Shown: positions 1 through 10,207, counted from the first letter of the stretch. The stretch is DNA of 64,000 nt from Paenibacillus sp. USDA918EY (GCF_009870825.1 NZ_WTWY01000003.1:372001-436000); one strand, 5' to 3'. Program-made: numbers and translations. The notes: generated by a model not told the origin, from the letters alone.

Positions 1-1
1 A

Positions 2-1153
2 CAATATGGGAAAAATGTACTGGACAAACGTCCGCAGCAAATGTGGGAGGCAAACAAATACAGCGGTAAAATTATGGCTGTTCCGCTCGGGCTCTCTTAT
101 ATGGAAGGCAACGCCTATATCATACGGAAAGACATTCGTGAGAAGTTAGGCATACCGCCGATCAAAACCTACAAGGATTTAATCGATTTTGCTTACAAGG
201 TAAAGGAAAAGGAACCCGGCATTGCGCCGTTTATGGCAGCGGGAACGACGGGACAACAGACGTATTCCATCGTGGGTCTGCGAAGCCTGAACGATTATGA
301 TACCCATGTGCGCTTCACGCATGCGCTAGGAAGCAGCCTGGCCTTATACTACAAAAATAACGATGGCAAGGTTTACAACCTGTTCGAGGATCAGGAGCCG
401 GTTTTGTCATGGATGAAGGATGCCAGACAGTTATACAAGGACGGGCTGGTATATAAGGACATCCTGGCCGCAAAAGACTTCATCCAGCCTTTTATGAGCG
501 GGAAAGCGGCCATCGTTACGAAAGGTTCGTTTGGCACGGGGCTTTCCTTTGACCAACAGTTCAAGAGCAATGTTCCAAACGGCGATCTGGAAACCGTTAC
601 GTTCTTCAATCCGGCGAAAGGGGCCAATATTTCGAACTTCAAGCAGTGGAATTTCCTTGCGGTGCCGAAAGTCAGCAAAAACAAGGAACGTGCGGTCATG
701 TTCCTGAACTGGGCCAATGAGAAGGAGAACTATGATCTGCTGTCCTACGGAATTCCAGGCAAGCATTGGGAGCCGGTTGGCGATAAGGAATATAAAATAC
801 TCGATACGAAGGGATATTCGCAGTTTGGGTATGTGTGGGTATGGAATCCCGTCGACGAGCGCTCGGATGCGGATGGAGACAAGACGTATGCGGACTTCGA
901 CGCCGTGCTCCGCGATGCCGACAGCTTTACGAAAGATATTTTGACCGGATTCGAATTCGATTCTTCCGCGGTTCAGAACGATCTAAGCCAATACAATACG
1001 GTCGAGGCCAAATATTATCCTGCACTCGTCAATGGCGTTCTTGATCCGGAGGAAACATTGAAGAAATTCGAAGCCGAAGCCGGCCCTTCCTTAAAACGCA
1101 TCCAACAGGAATTGCAGAAACAAATCGATGCTTTCCTGGCGGCCAAAAAGTAG
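2..1153 (+). CDS. Extracellular sugar-binding protein, LplA type (5' end outside window)
   Basis: The reading frame is open from the first base, so the N-terminus and lipoprotein signal lie left of the window; 383 residues are visible. The text resembles LplA-type solute-binding proteins of carbohydrate ABC importers, with a conserved middle part (PLGLSYMEGN, IIRKD) and a C-terminal part of the DUF3502 kind ending in KQIDAFLAAKK. It would capture an oligosaccharide on the outer face of the membrane and pass it to two permeases, presumably encoded just upstream. A membrane AraC regulator follows about 310 bases downstream on the same strand, a common pairing. The sugar cannot be read from the sequence. 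Confidence 0.85.
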   Translation, partial: QYGKNVLDKRPQQMWEANKYSGKIMAVPLGLSYMEGNAYIIRKDIREKLGIPPIKTYKDLIDFAYKVKEKEPGIAPFMAAGTTGQQTYSIVGLRSLNDYDTHVRFTHALGSSLALYYKNNDGKVYNLFEDQEPVLSWMKDARQLYKDGLVYKDILAAKDFIQPFMSGKAAIVTKGSFGTGLSFDQQFKSNVPNGDLETVTFFNPAKGANISNFKQWNFLAVPKVSKNKERAVMFLNWANEKENYDLLSYGIPGKHWEPVGDKEYKILDTKGYSQFGYVWVWNPVDERSDADGDKTYADFDAVLRDADSFTKDILTGFEFDSSAVQNDLSQYNTVEAKYYPALVNGVLDPEETLKKFEAEAGPSLKRIQQELQKQIDAFLAAKK

Positions 1154-1465
1154 TTGCTGATTTTCCAACCATACACAAATGGAACCCTCCATAGAAGATG
1201 CGGGGATGATCCGCATGACCGGCACCTCTTCTTGCTGCCGAACGTCGCCAACCAAGCCGCCGGCACCAGCCGAAGAACCGCGCGTTCTTCCTGGTGTCGG
1301 CGGCTTTTATGGGATTCCCTCCCTTACATGCTCCCGTGGATCGGTCAAACGAGAACTAAAACAGGCAAACGAGAACTAGGCAGAAACTCAGGACTAAGCT
1401 ATGATAAAACTCAAACCGAATGCAACTTTTCTTGGCGAAGTGGGAAGGGAGGCGACAATCGCGAC

Positions 1466-3673
1466 ATGAGACCGCTGTTCAAATCGACGTATGTGCGCAT
1501 TTTTTTATGGAGCTGCATCTTGATTACCGTCATTATCATCCCGTTCTCGTTGTTCCTCGTTCAGCGATTTTCGGATTATGCCTCCTCGCAGATCGGATAT
1601 ATCAACCGGGACAGAATCGAAGAAACGTTGGACCGGACGGAATTCATCCTGGCGAAACTGAAATGGTACGGCTTGAACATGTACGAAGATCAGACCATCC
1701 AAAACTGGATTTATTCCAAGGGCGACGATCCACTGCTCGATGCCGCAGCCCTTCAAACTTTGTCGAAGTATTTATCGAAGGAATCTTTTTTTGAAGGCGC
1801 TTACCTTTTTAATATGCGCCGGGAAAAAGTGATGGATTTCAAAGTCGGCCTTCTTCCGTTCAGCGAGTTTTCCGATCAGGTCATATTGGAGCGGGTTAAA
1901 CGGCAGGATCCTTTCCTGCTTCGCTACTTTCATTACGAATCGGGAGGAAAATCGTACATATCATTGGTGATCCCGCCATCATACGTCAAGAAGGAGCATT
2001 ACGGATATTTGGTCGTGCTGTTGAACGCTCAAGTATTGCAGAACTATCTCCTATCAGGGGAAGGTTCGGAGGAAAGCGACACGGATTATCGGGTGACGCT
2101 CATCGACCGTTCCGGGCAGGCCGTTCTGGGGCAGACGGATGAAAACGTAATGGAAAGCGTTAGAGATGCGCGAACGGGGGCCAAAAAGGGCTCATACGAG
2201 CTGAAAGCGGACGGACAGACGTTATACGTGAACTATGCCGATTTGGATTCCCAAGATTGGACGCTGTACTCCTTGTCCGGGATGGAACAATTCCGCCAGC
2301 AAGTAACCCGCTTTCAAGAGACGATCGTGTTGGGATCGATCCTCCTCCTGATCGTGCTGCTGCTCGCCGTGCTTTGGAATTCGCATGTTTTTTTCAAACC
2401 TTTCCGGACTCTGGCCGCTCAAATCCATGGCAAGCACGGCGTTCAGGCCAAAAGCGATATGGACGCGATCCGGCAAAGCGTCGTTTTATTGCGGGATCAT
2501 TCCCCGCTGATCAAGAGCGAATATTTGCGGCGATGGATTCTGCAGGGCAGGCTGGGCAACAGTGCATGGGAGACCCTTTCCCGCGAATCCGACATCCTCG
2601 AATTCGAATGGATCCGGATGGCCGTCGTCAAAATCGATGCTTTTTACGAAACGACGGAGCGTTACGATTTTGCCTCCCAGAGGCTTTTGAAATACGCCAT
2701 CGGCAACATTGCGGAAGAAGTGTTAAGCGCTAAGGACCGCGCGATCGAGGTGGTCGATTTCGGCGACGATCACCTGCTTCTCCTTGTGGGCATGGCCGAT
2801 CAAGCAGCTGACTTCATGGATGATTTGGGCCAACTGAGCCGGATGGTAAACAGGTTTATTCAGCTCAAAATTACCATTGCATGCAGTTCCGTCAGGCATG
2901 TCCGCGATGACCTGCGCACCGTTTACGACGATTTATGCGAATTGACGTTGCTTAAATTCTTAAGCGGCGACGACAAAATCTACACCGAACAAGAATATGA
3001 GCGCTACGCGGATTTGCCTTATCAGCCGGACGACACCTTGCTGGACCTCCTCATTCAGTCGATTCGCTCCGGCAAGGAGGAATCATCCTTCCAACTGCTG
3101 GAGCAGTGGTTTGCTCGTTTGCAGACGATGAAATATTCCGAATGTCAATTCCAATTGAAATTGATGTTTTTTTCCTTCGTCAAATCCTTTAGCAAACTCA
3201 CTACCGTACATAACGTCAAGGGCATAGAAAATCATCTCAAAAAATTCGCGACGCTCGAAGACATCCATCTATGGATGAAAACCGAAATTTCCCGCATCAT
3301 TTCCCTGCTCGGCGACCAGAAAAGCTTGAACCGCAAAGGAAAAGTCGTGGAGGAAATGATCGAGTATATTCGATACCACATTCACGATCCAAGACTATCC
3401 GTCGAAAGCATCGCCGATCACATCGAGTTGTCCGCCAAATACTCTCGTCAGTTGTTTCTCGACCATTACGGGATGTCGCTATCCAATTATATTTTGAATA
3501 TGCGGATCGAAAAGGTAAAGGAATTGCTCACGAAGACCGACATGAGCGTTGCCGAAATCGCGCAGCAAGCCGGGTTTCAGACGAAAAGCCATTTTTTTAC
3601 CGCCTTCAAAAAAGCGACCGGCATGACGCCGGCCCAATATCGTTGTCGGCGGATGGACGAGGTGAGCGGTTAG
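1466..3673 (+). CDS. Membrane-anchored AraC-family regulator
   Basis: A 735-residue one-component regulator. A hydrophobic helix lies near residues 10-33, a probable extracytoplasmic sensor region (residues 35-280) follows, then a second helix near 285-307, a cytoplasmic linker, and an AraC double helix-turn-helix over about the last 100 residues (IADHIELSAKYSRQLF and IAQQAGFQTKSHFFTAFKKATG). The frame is open further upstream, but the ATG at 1466 has an AAGGAGG site 13 bases before it, and the residues coded before it look unlike protein. It probably senses a sugar, or a loaded binding protein, outside the cell and controls the importer to its left. This is a known Paenibacillus/Bacillus architecture (YtdP-like). 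Confidence 0.85.
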   Translation: MRPLFKSTYVRIFLWSCILITVIIIPFSLFLVQRFSDYASSQIGYINRDRIEETLDRTEFILAKLKWYGLNMYEDQTIQNWIYSKGDDPLLDAAALQTLSKYLSKESFFEGAYLFNMRREKVMDFKVGLLPFSEFSDQVILERVKRQDPFLLRYFHYESGGKSYISLVIPPSYVKKEHYGYLVVLLNAQVLQNYLLSGEGSEESDTDYRVTLIDRSGQAVLGQTDENVMESVRDARTGAKKGSYELKADGQTLYVNYADLDSQDWTLYSLSGMEQFRQQVTRFQETIVLGSILLLIVLLLAVLWNSHVFFKPFRTLAAQIHGKHGVQAKSDMDAIRQSVVLLRDHSPLIKSEYLRRWILQGRLGNSAWETLSRESDILEFEWIRMAVVKIDAFYETTERYDFASQRLLKYAIGNIAEEVLSAKDRAIEVVDFGDDHLLLLVGMADQAADFMDDLGQLSRMVNRFIQLKITIACSSVRHVRDDLRTVYDDLCELTLLKFLSGDDKIYTEQEYERYADLPYQPDDTLLDLLIQSIRSGKEESSFQLLEQWFARLQTMKYSECQFQLKLMFFSFVKSFSKLTTVHNVKGIENHLKKFATLEDIHLWMKTEISRIISLLGDQKSLNRKGKVVEEMIEYIRYHIHDPRLSVESIADHIELSAKYSRQLFLDHYGMSLSNYILNMRIEKVKELLTKTDMSVAEIAQQAGFQTKSHFFTAFKKATGMTPAQYRCRRMDEVSG

Positions 3674-3694
3674 GCGGTTAGGGGGGAAAATAAA

Positions 3695-3747
3695 AACAAC
3701 GCAAGGCCCTCCCCCAAAAGGGAGCGGCTTTGCGTCGTTTTTTTTTG
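3695..3747 (+). terminator. Intrinsic terminator between convergent AraC genes
   Basis: A stem of about 15 base pairs with one or two mismatches (ACGCAAGGCC...CTCCC pairing with GGGAG...TTTGCGT) around a short A-rich loop is followed by nine T residues. It lies between two convergent genes; the T run favours the plus-strand gene, and A-rich bases on the other side could let it serve both. Confidence 0.8.
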
Positions 3748-3778
3748 CTAGCTCCAGCCTTCCTTTCTTATCGCCCGT

Positions 3779-6019
3779 TTACATCGCCGAATCCACGTAT
3801 TCATCCGGCTTGATCCCTTCATACCGCGCGAAGGCGCGTTTGAACGAATAGACGTTTTCGTAGCCTACCCGGCGGGCGATGACGTCCATGCCGAATTTTT
3901 TCTCCCGCAGCAGCTCCTTGGCCGTTTCCATCCGAAGCCGGCACACATAATCGTAAAAGTTGATGCCGGACACCTCCTTGAATATTTTGGAGACGTTCGA
4001 AACCGACATGCCGCACATTTCCGCCAGCATCTTCAGCGAAAGATCGGGGCTCGTGTAGTTTTGGTTTACGAATTGCAGAAGCTCGCTGCCGACGGCAAGC
4101 GACGGGGACGTATTGGCATACCGCTTCCGCTCGCAGATCAACGTGCCGACCTCCAACACGCAGCTCCACATCTCCTCCATTTCTCCCGCTCCCGCCCTGC
4201 TTGCGAATTGTTTGGCGTAAATGCATGTATCCAGATTCAGCTCATGAAGGACCCTCAGCAGCGTTTCCATCAATAACGAGACCAGTTTGACCTCGCTTGA
4301 TTCGGGCAGCTCCCGTTTTTTGTTTTCCGCAGCGATTTCATGCAAAATTTGCATCGTGGTATCCAGGTTTCCGATCTTCAGGTTATTGACCAGCTGGACT
4401 TCCCAATCCGTCGGGTAATAGTAATCGACACCCGCTTGAACCGCCTCCTCCTGCTGCACCGGAAGGTGCTCCCGCGAAAAAATCGTATACTGCAATCTTT
4501 CATTGGCCGCATAATACGATTTGCTGATGCCGACCACCCCCTTCTCCACCGTTCCGCAGAAGACATCCGGCCGAAAACCGCAAGCCTGCTCGATCTCCCC
4601 CGAGATTTCGGACGCGATCCGTTCCAGCAGACGATCGTCCCCGAACGGGTTTACGGAGGAAAGAATCAGCGCTTTATCCGCATTGGTCACCTCAAACAGC
4701 TCGTAATCCACACGATGACGCTTCATCGCCTGTTCAACGATCACGATCGTGATCATTTCGATTTTGCGGATTTTTTCCATGTCGGAAACATCGCGGATGG
4801 CGTAAAAGCTGACCAGCATCGTGCAATAATGCATGTCGTCGGTATACCCGATGCCGAATTTTTTCAATCCGTTCATCTGCTGATCGTCCGCAAAGTACCC
4901 TTTCAGCAGGCGAAGAAACAGGTTCGACCTCGCGGCGCTTTCGTAGTCCTGCATCGTTTGCTGAAGGTTTTTGTTTTCGAGCAGCAGCCGGTCAAACGAT
5001 TTTTCGATATAGCTGTATTCCGATCCGGAAATTGAACCGCCGTTTTTGCCCTCTTCAAACCGGACCGCCGCGGAAAGCTTGTTCAGCAGGGCGCCGAGCG
5101 GACGGTAACTGACCTTGGCCAGCAAAAAGGCCGCCAAAGCCCCAAGACCGGCGGAAATGGCAATGGCAAGCAGCGAACCGAATAGATTGTTGATGCCGAT
5201 CACGCCGGTATCCGCGTAAGTGATCGCATACCGCAAATCGCTTGCCCTGGAAGGCAAAACCAGCTCATAACTGCGCGAACGTTCCGGATGGCCGGCGGAG
5301 TCATTCCGCGTCTGACGGTAAAGCAGAGAGCCTTGCGACGAAATGGCGATGGCCTTCGATTCGATCCCTCCGAAACGATGCATATAGTCCGAGAAGTAAG
5401 CGCTATCAATAAAAAGGACCAAAACGGCGCGGGGATGGTTGACGACCTCCAGGCTTTGCAGTACGGGAATGACCCGCTTGCCGTTGCCCCATAATTTCAT
5501 GTCCGCAGGCGGCATGATCTTGAAATACTGCTGCTGCGACAAAACATGCTGAAGTTTTTGCTTGGTATCTCCGTCGAAAACGGCGACGCCCTTAAAAAAG
5601 TCTTCTTCCGGATAGACGCCCCATTGCGTCAAGACCTGCCGTTTCTCCGGGAAAACGACCATGCCGAAGGAGAGGATGCCAAGCGAATTGAAGCCGTTAT
5701 CCAAGCTTTTGCGAATCTCCAGCATCTTGAGCATGTCGAATTCCTGATCGTATACGTTCGTATTTTGCATCAGCTTTTTGACCCAGGCTTCGTTGCCCAG
5801 CATCTTGCCCATGTTTTTCAGCTCGTTCAGCTTACTGTCGACCAGATCCGCAATCCGTTTGGCGTCGGCCGCATGTTTTTGGTGCTGCTGTTGCTTTTCC
5901 TCCATCATGTTCCGCTGCACGTTGAGCGCGCTGAACACGATGATGGGAATGATCAGGATCGCGGTATACGACAAAAAGATGTTGCGGAACGTTCCGCTTC
6001 CGAAACCTTTATAGCGCAA
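3779..6019 (-). CDS. Membrane-anchored AraC-family regulator, YtdP-like
   Basis: A 746-residue sensor-regulator. The start is a TTG with a strong GGAGGAGGGG site 5-8 bases upstream. Membrane helices lie near residues 13-32 and 280-305, with an extracytoplasmic sensing segment between. A C-terminal AraC domain (LKMLAEMCGMSVSNVSKIF, then VIARRVGYENVYSFKRAF) ends near residue 742. It is the last gene of a leftward set with a binding lipoprotein and two permeases, the same membership as B. subtilis ytdP-ytcQ-yteP-ytcP, which is linked to import of pectin-derived sugars. The regulatory target is inferred to be this importer. Confidence 0.85.
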   Translation of the reverse strand: MRYKGFGSGTFRNIFLSYTAILIIPIIVFSALNVQRNMMEEKQQQHQKHAADAKRIADLVDSKLNELKNMGKMLGNEAWVKKLMQNTNVYDQEFDMLKMLEIRKSLDNGFNSLGILSFGMVVFPEKRQVLTQWGVYPEEDFFKGVAVFDGDTKQKLQHVLSQQQYFKIMPPADMKLWGNGKRVIPVLQSLEVVNHPRAVLVLFIDSAYFSDYMHRFGGIESKAIAISSQGSLLYRQTRNDSAGHPERSRSYELVLPSRASDLRYAITYADTGVIGINNLFGSLLAIAISAGLGALAAFLLAKVSYRPLGALLNKLSAAVRFEEGKNGGSISGSEYSYIEKSFDRLLLENKNLQQTMQDYESAARSNLFLRLLKGYFADDQQMNGLKKFGIGYTDDMHYCTMLVSFYAIRDVSDMEKIRKIEMITIVIVEQAMKRHRVDYELFEVTNADKALILSSVNPFGDDRLLERIASEISGEIEQACGFRPDVFCGTVEKGVVGISKSYYAANERLQYTIFSREHLPVQQEEAVQAGVDYYYPTDWEVQLVNNLKIGNLDTTMQILHEIAAENKKRELPESSEVKLVSLLMETLLRVLHELNLDTCIYAKQFASRAGAGEMEEMWSCVLEVGTLICERKRYANTSPSLAVGSELLQFVNQNYTSPDLSLKMLAEMCGMSVSNVSKIFKEVSGINFYDYVCRLRMETAKELLREKKFGMDVIARRVGYENVYSFKRAFARYEGIKPDEYVDSAM

Positions 6020-6138
6020 AACAACCCCTCCTCCGGTTGGTATGACGCGAACGCAAAAAGCAAAAGCAGGAAAACGGCCGAACTTTTCGCGTTTTTGCGA
6101 AAAACCGCCATTTTCCCCGTTGGATGTTGCCGAAAACG

Positions 6139-7794
6139 TTACTGGATGCTGTTGTATCTGTCAAGCAGCTGCTGGTTGATTTCAATCAAATCATCCAGCC
6201 CGAGCTTCTTCAGCTCGGAAATATATTGATCCCAATTGTCGAGCGATTTTTGACCAAGAGCAAGCTTGGTCGCAAGCTCCTGCGAGTACGTTGTCAAGTT
6301 GGTCAAAATTTTCGTTTTCTTTTCGAGCTGCTGATCGTCCGGGATGGCCAAATACATGTCGTTCATGTTGACGAAATACGGCTTATAGTTCAGTATGTTT
6401 AACTCGTTTTCCGTTTTGTACTGAGGTTTGTCGATCAGCTCAAACTCGAGGTTGGCGAATTGGACGCGGGGGAAAACGGTGTCCCCAAACAGCTGACGGC
6501 CTGTGGCCTGCCCCATTTTGGCCAGCTCTTCTTCCGATACATTGTTGATATATACTTTTGCCCCGTTGCCGTCCTTTTTGTACGTTTGACCTTCAATTCC
6601 CCAATACAGAAGATCTGCGTATTTGTCCGAGTAGATCGTGTCGAAAAACTTGATCGCGGCTTCCACATCCTTGCAGTCTTTCGTAATCGCATATTTCTGC
6701 CATACGAGGAACGGCGGTTCCAATTGTGCCGCTGGTGTGATGTTGTCAACGGCTTGGAGCGGCATGAGCGGCAGGAATTCGCCGCCGCCATTGATCGTCG
6801 GCTCCTGATACGTTTCCAAATTGTAGTCGGTTAAGGAAGCGACCTGGTTTTCCGTCATCTTTTGCTGTTTTTGCTCCCCTGTCGCCCCGATCAGGCTCGT
6901 ATCGAGAACGCCTTCTTTTACTAACTGCTGCAGGTAGCGGAAGTAATCCTTAATGCCGTCTTGATACCATGGGGATACCACTTTTTTGTTTTCGACGTCC
7001 ACCGCCGTAATATCCGTGCCAAGCCCGAACCATTGAGCGATAGCGCCGTTAAACGCGCTTGGATCGTAAACGAGAACTTCGTCCGGCTTGCCGTCTCCGT
7101 TGGCATCCTTATCCCGGAATGCTTTTAAGGTTTGCAAATATTCCGCGGCAGTTGCAGGAACCGGGAGATTCAACTTATCCAGCCAGTCTTTGCGGAGCAG
7201 CATGGTCAAAGAAACGGGAGCCGGTGTATTTCCCTGGTATGTTTTTTTGTGAAGATTGCTAAACCAGTACATTTTGCCGTCAGGCGATGTCGTCGATTTT
7301 TTGGCGAACGGCATTTCCTCGTTGTACATTTTTTTGATGTTGCCGTTGCTGTACTTCTCGATGAGCGGATTCAGATCAAGCAATACGCCCTGCTTTGCCA
7401 AATTCAGCACCGTCGTGTTATCCAGAGCCGAGATATTCACGATGTCGGGAAGAGAGGAGCCGGAAGCCATCCGGGTTTGGATGGTCACTTTGTATTGCTC
7501 TGCCGGAACCAGCTCGTAATCCAATTGCAAACCGGCATCGGCGAGCATCTTGTCGACTTCTTTCCATACCGGATACTTCTCCCTGTCCTCGAATTTGATA
7601 TATTTGTTCGATCCGGCTGGCCCGAGCAGTCGAAGCTTGCCGGTTTTCTGCCCGGTTTCGGCGTTGCCGCCGGCTTCCTCCTTTTTGCCGTCTGCGCCGC
7701 TGCCGTTACTGCCGCCGCCATTGCAAGCGGTTGCAGATGTGATTAAAACAACCGCCATCAGAGCGGATACGAATGGTTTTTTCCACTTTTTCAA
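6139..7794 (-). CDS. Sugar ABC transporter substrate-binding lipoprotein, LplA/YtcQ-like
   Basis: A 551-residue lipoprotein. TTG start with AGGGGG eight bases upstream. The N-terminus has two lysine pairs, a hydrophobic stretch and a probable lipobox cysteine at residue 24 (SATAC), followed by a Gly/Ser-rich tether. The mature part looks like a family 1 solute-binding protein of the LplA/YtcQ group, about 550 residues being usual for it. It would deliver an oligosaccharide to the two permeases encoded just upstream. No ATPase gene accompanies it, so a shared MsmX-type ATPase is expected elsewhere. Substrate unknown; a pectin or hemicellulose fragment is the likeliest class given the YtcQ likeness. 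Confidence 0.88.
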   Translation of the reverse strand: MKKWKKPFVSALMAVVLITSATACNGGGSNGSGADGKKEEAGGNAETGQKTGKLRLLGPAGSNKYIKFEDREKYPVWKEVDKMLADAGLQLDYELVPAEQYKVTIQTRMASGSSLPDIVNISALDNTTVLNLAKQGVLLDLNPLIEKYSNGNIKKMYNEEMPFAKKSTTSPDGKMYWFSNLHKKTYQGNTPAPVSLTMLLRKDWLDKLNLPVPATAAEYLQTLKAFRDKDANGDGKPDEVLVYDPSAFNGAIAQWFGLGTDITAVDVENKKVVSPWYQDGIKDYFRYLQQLVKEGVLDTSLIGATGEQKQQKMTENQVASLTDYNLETYQEPTINGGGEFLPLMPLQAVDNITPAAQLEPPFLVWQKYAITKDCKDVEAAIKFFDTIYSDKYADLLYWGIEGQTYKKDGNGAKVYINNVSEEELAKMGQATGRQLFGDTVFPRVQFANLEFELIDKPQYKTENELNILNYKPYFVNMNDMYLAIPDDQQLEKKTKILTNLTTYSQELATKLALGQKSLDNWDQYISELKKLGLDDLIEINQQLLDRYNSIQ

Positions 7795-7823
7795 TGCGTT
7801 TTCCCCCTTTGAATGGTCTCAGC

Positions 7824-8735
7824 CTACTCTTTCAACGAGCCAAGAAGCGCTCCTTTGATGAAATACTTCTGGAAGAACGGATATGTGAAAATGACGGGCA
7901 GCGTGGTGAACACGATGATGGCGTATTTCAACTGGATGTTGGAGAGCATGTTGGCCACCGCATGTTTCGTATCCTCCAAGGATAACATTTTCAAATCCAC
8001 CGATTGCTGCACGACGACGCGGTACAAATACATTTGCAGCGGATGCAGCTTTTCGTTCGGCAAATACACAAGCGCGTCAAACCAGCTGTTCCAAATGCCG
8101 ACGACCGAATAAATGGCGATCACCGCCAAAATCGGTTTGGAAATGGGCAGAATTACGCGGAATAGCAGCTGCAAATGGGAAGCGCCGTCGATAAAAGCCG
8201 ATTCCTTGAGTCCATCCGGAATGGTCGTGAAAAAGGTTCTGACGAGAATGATGTTCCAAATGCTGACCATGCCGGGGATGATCACCGCAAACATCGTATT
8301 GTACATTCCAAGCTTGTTGACAAGCAGATAGGAAGGAATCAACCCGCCTCCGAAATACATCGGGATGAGCAGAAAGGCGACCAGCCATTTCCGCCCTTTC
8401 AGCGTGCGCACCGTTAGCGGATATGCGCCTAATACAGCCGTAAGGCAGTTCAACAACGTCCCTGCGGCAACGTAGATGAGCGTATTCGAGTATGCCCACC
8501 ACATTTTCGTATCGCTGACGATCAGTTTATAGGAATCGAGAAAAAATCCTTTCGGGTACCAAAACACGTTCATGGCCGCCACTTCCTTCGGCGAACTGAT
8601 GGACATGATGATGACGAGATAAAAAGGATACAGCGTAATGATGCAAATGACGAGCGCAAGCGCATACAAAATAATGTCGACGGCAACAGAGCCCTGCTTG
8701 ATCTTGTTCGGATTTCTTCTGACCGAGGCGGCCAT
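7824..8735 (-). CDS. Carbohydrate ABC transporter permease, LplC/YtcP type
   Basis: An integral membrane protein of 303 residues with about six helices and the permease EAA-type loop (ESAFIDGASHLQLLFRVILPISKP). It is the second permease of the importer. I use the ATG at 8735 rather than an in-frame start 18 bases upstream, because AAGGGGGAG sits five bases before it; the stop codon of the upstream permease lies inside that ribosome site, which suggests coupled translation. The C-terminus (FIKGALLGSLKE) is typical of the LplC/YtcP group. Confidence 0.9.
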   Translation of the reverse strand: MAASVRRNPNKIKQGSVAVDIILYALALVICIITLYPFYLVIIMSISSPKEVAAMNVFWYPKGFFLDSYKLIVSDTKMWWAYSNTLIYVAAGTLLNCLTAVLGAYPLTVRTLKGRKWLVAFLLIPMYFGGGLIPSYLLVNKLGMYNTMFAVIIPGMVSIWNIILVRTFFTTIPDGLKESAFIDGASHLQLLFRVILPISKPILAVIAIYSVVGIWNSWFDALVYLPNEKLHPLQMYLYRVVVQQSVDLKMLSLEDTKHAVANMLSNIQLKYAIIVFTTLPVIFTYPFFQKYFIKGALLGSLKE

Positions 8736-8746
8736 CGTACTCCCCC

Positions 8747-9679
8747 TTACCATAAGGCGTAATCGGAATATTTGCGGCTGAGCGAATTGGCGATGTACAG
8801 CAGCGTGAAGTTAATGAGCGAAATAAACAGACCGACTGCGGTACCCGAGCTGAAATTTCCGCCCAGCAGGCCGTCGCGGTACAGATATGTGCCGATGACA
8901 TCCGCCGTCTCGTATACCATCGGGTTGTAGATAAGCAGGATGAACTCGCTGTTTGCCGAAAGCAGATTGCCGATCGCGAAGATAAGCAAAATAAAAATCG
9001 TCGGCCGGATGGACGGCAGCGTAATATGGAGCATTTGCTTGAAACGGTTTGCGCCGTCCATTTTGGCCGCTTCATATAAATGAGGATCGACGGAGGACAT
9101 GGCCGCCAAATACAAAATGCTGCTCCATCCGAACGACTTCCAAATGCTTGTGATCGTATAAATGGCCGGAAAATATCCCGGTTCCGTATTCAGCGCCACC
9201 GGCGTCCCGCCAAACAGCTTGACGATGGCATTGACGATCCCGTCCGTATTGATGAAGGACAGCACCATGCCCGCCACGACGACGTTCGAAATGAAGTGGG
9301 GCAAATAACTGGCCGTCTGCACGTATTTTTTGAATACGCCGCTCTTCAATTCGTTCAGCAGCAGGGCGAACAGAATCGGCACCCAGAAACCGAACACGAG
9401 GAAATAAAAGCTGAGCAAAAACGTGTTCCGCATCAGTCTGCCGAAATACGGGCCGTTAAAAAAATCGATGAAATGCTGAAAGCCCACCCAATCGGTTTCA
9501 TGCAGCGAGAAAAAAGGTTTTCCCGGGTAATAATTTTGAAAAGCGATGATCACTCCGTACATCGGAATGTAGCTGAATATAAAAATATGGATCAGAACGG
9601 GAAGCATTATCAAGTACAGCTGCATATTGTCGCGCCATCGGAACGACATACGCTTGCCTGGTTGTCGGACGGCTTTCAT
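8747..9679 (-). CDS. Carbohydrate ABC transporter permease, LplB/YteP type
   Basis: A 310-residue membrane protein, first permease of the importer. It shows about six hydrophobic helices and the EAA loop (YEAAKMDGANRFKQMLHITLPS) that contacts the ATPase. The frame extends upstream to 9799, but the ATG at 9679 has an AAGGGGAAGG site and lies downstream of a good sigma-A promoter, which excludes the longer starts. It is the first gene of the leftward four-gene set that ends with the YtdP-like regulator. Confidence 0.9.
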   Translation of the reverse strand: MKAVRQPGKRMSFRWRDNMQLYLIMLPVLIHIFIFSYIPMYGVIIAFQNYYPGKPFFSLHETDWVGFQHFIDFFNGPYFGRLMRNTFLLSFYFLVFGFWVPILFALLLNELKSGVFKKYVQTASYLPHFISNVVVAGMVLSFINTDGIVNAIVKLFGGTPVALNTEPGYFPAIYTITSIWKSFGWSSILYLAAMSSVDPHLYEAAKMDGANRFKQMLHITLPSIRPTIFILLIFAIGNLLSANSEFILLIYNPMVYETADVIGTYLYRDGLLGGNFSSGTAVGLFISLINFTLLYIANSLSRKYSDYALW

Positions 9680-9743
9680 GACCTTCCCCTTTCCCTTTCC
9701 CAAAGTCTCGCGGATGAAAGCGGGCCCGCCTTCCGCTGGATTC

Positions 9744-9773
9744 ATCATAATTGGCCTTTTCAAACGAAGGCAA
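9744..9773 (-). promoter_or_regulatory. Sigma-A promoter for the LplB/YteP-type importer operon
   Basis: On the minus strand TTGCCT (9773-9768) and TATGAT (9749-9744) are 18 bases apart. The expected start of transcription, near 9737, gives a leader of about 58 bases before the ATG at 9679. Confidence 0.6.
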
Positions 9774-10125
9774 GCAACATTTTTTGATCGGGTTCGCAAT
9801 ATTTTCGCGGGTTTGGGCGGTGGGCCAGAAGATTGCAGGAATTCCCCGTTATTTCAAGGTTTGAGGGAGATTTTAACCATTGGTGTTTTTTTGAATGCCG
9901 CTCTATTCGCTCGTTGTCCAGGATCGATATTCCTTTGATAGATGCGCATGTCCCATGTTTTAAGAAGCCGTTCGCCAAAATAAATCTGAGACTCTCGCTA
10001 TCTATCCGATGGCATTCATATCGGCATAAATAGCTTCCATTGCATGGAAAGTTCGTAATTGGAACATTTAAAGGGTGCTATTTGCCGAAAACAAGTGACA
10101 TAATACATAAAATCCGAACAATACC

Positions 10126-10154
10126 TTGATAAATCCTCGTTTTTTTTGTATTAT
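10126..10154 (+). promoter_or_regulatory. Sigma-A promoter for the DUF2294 gene
   Basis: TTGATA (10126-10131) and TATTAT (10149-10154) are separated by exactly 17 bases, with a T-rich spacer. The ATG follows about 47 bases after the expected start site. Confidence 0.65.
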
Positions 10155-10207
10155 AAATCTCGTGAACTCCTTATCACCAAAAATAATTCAAAGTTTGAAG
10201 GTGACCG

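Larger units (their letters stand above)
9680..10207. other. Divergent intergenic region
   Basis: This gap separates the leftward importer operon from the rightward DUF2294 gene. It holds one promoter for each direction (9744-9773 minus, 10126-10154 plus). The AT-rich middle, about 9800-10110, shows no ORF with a ribosome site, no strong hairpin and no regulator site that I recognise. Confidence 0.6.
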
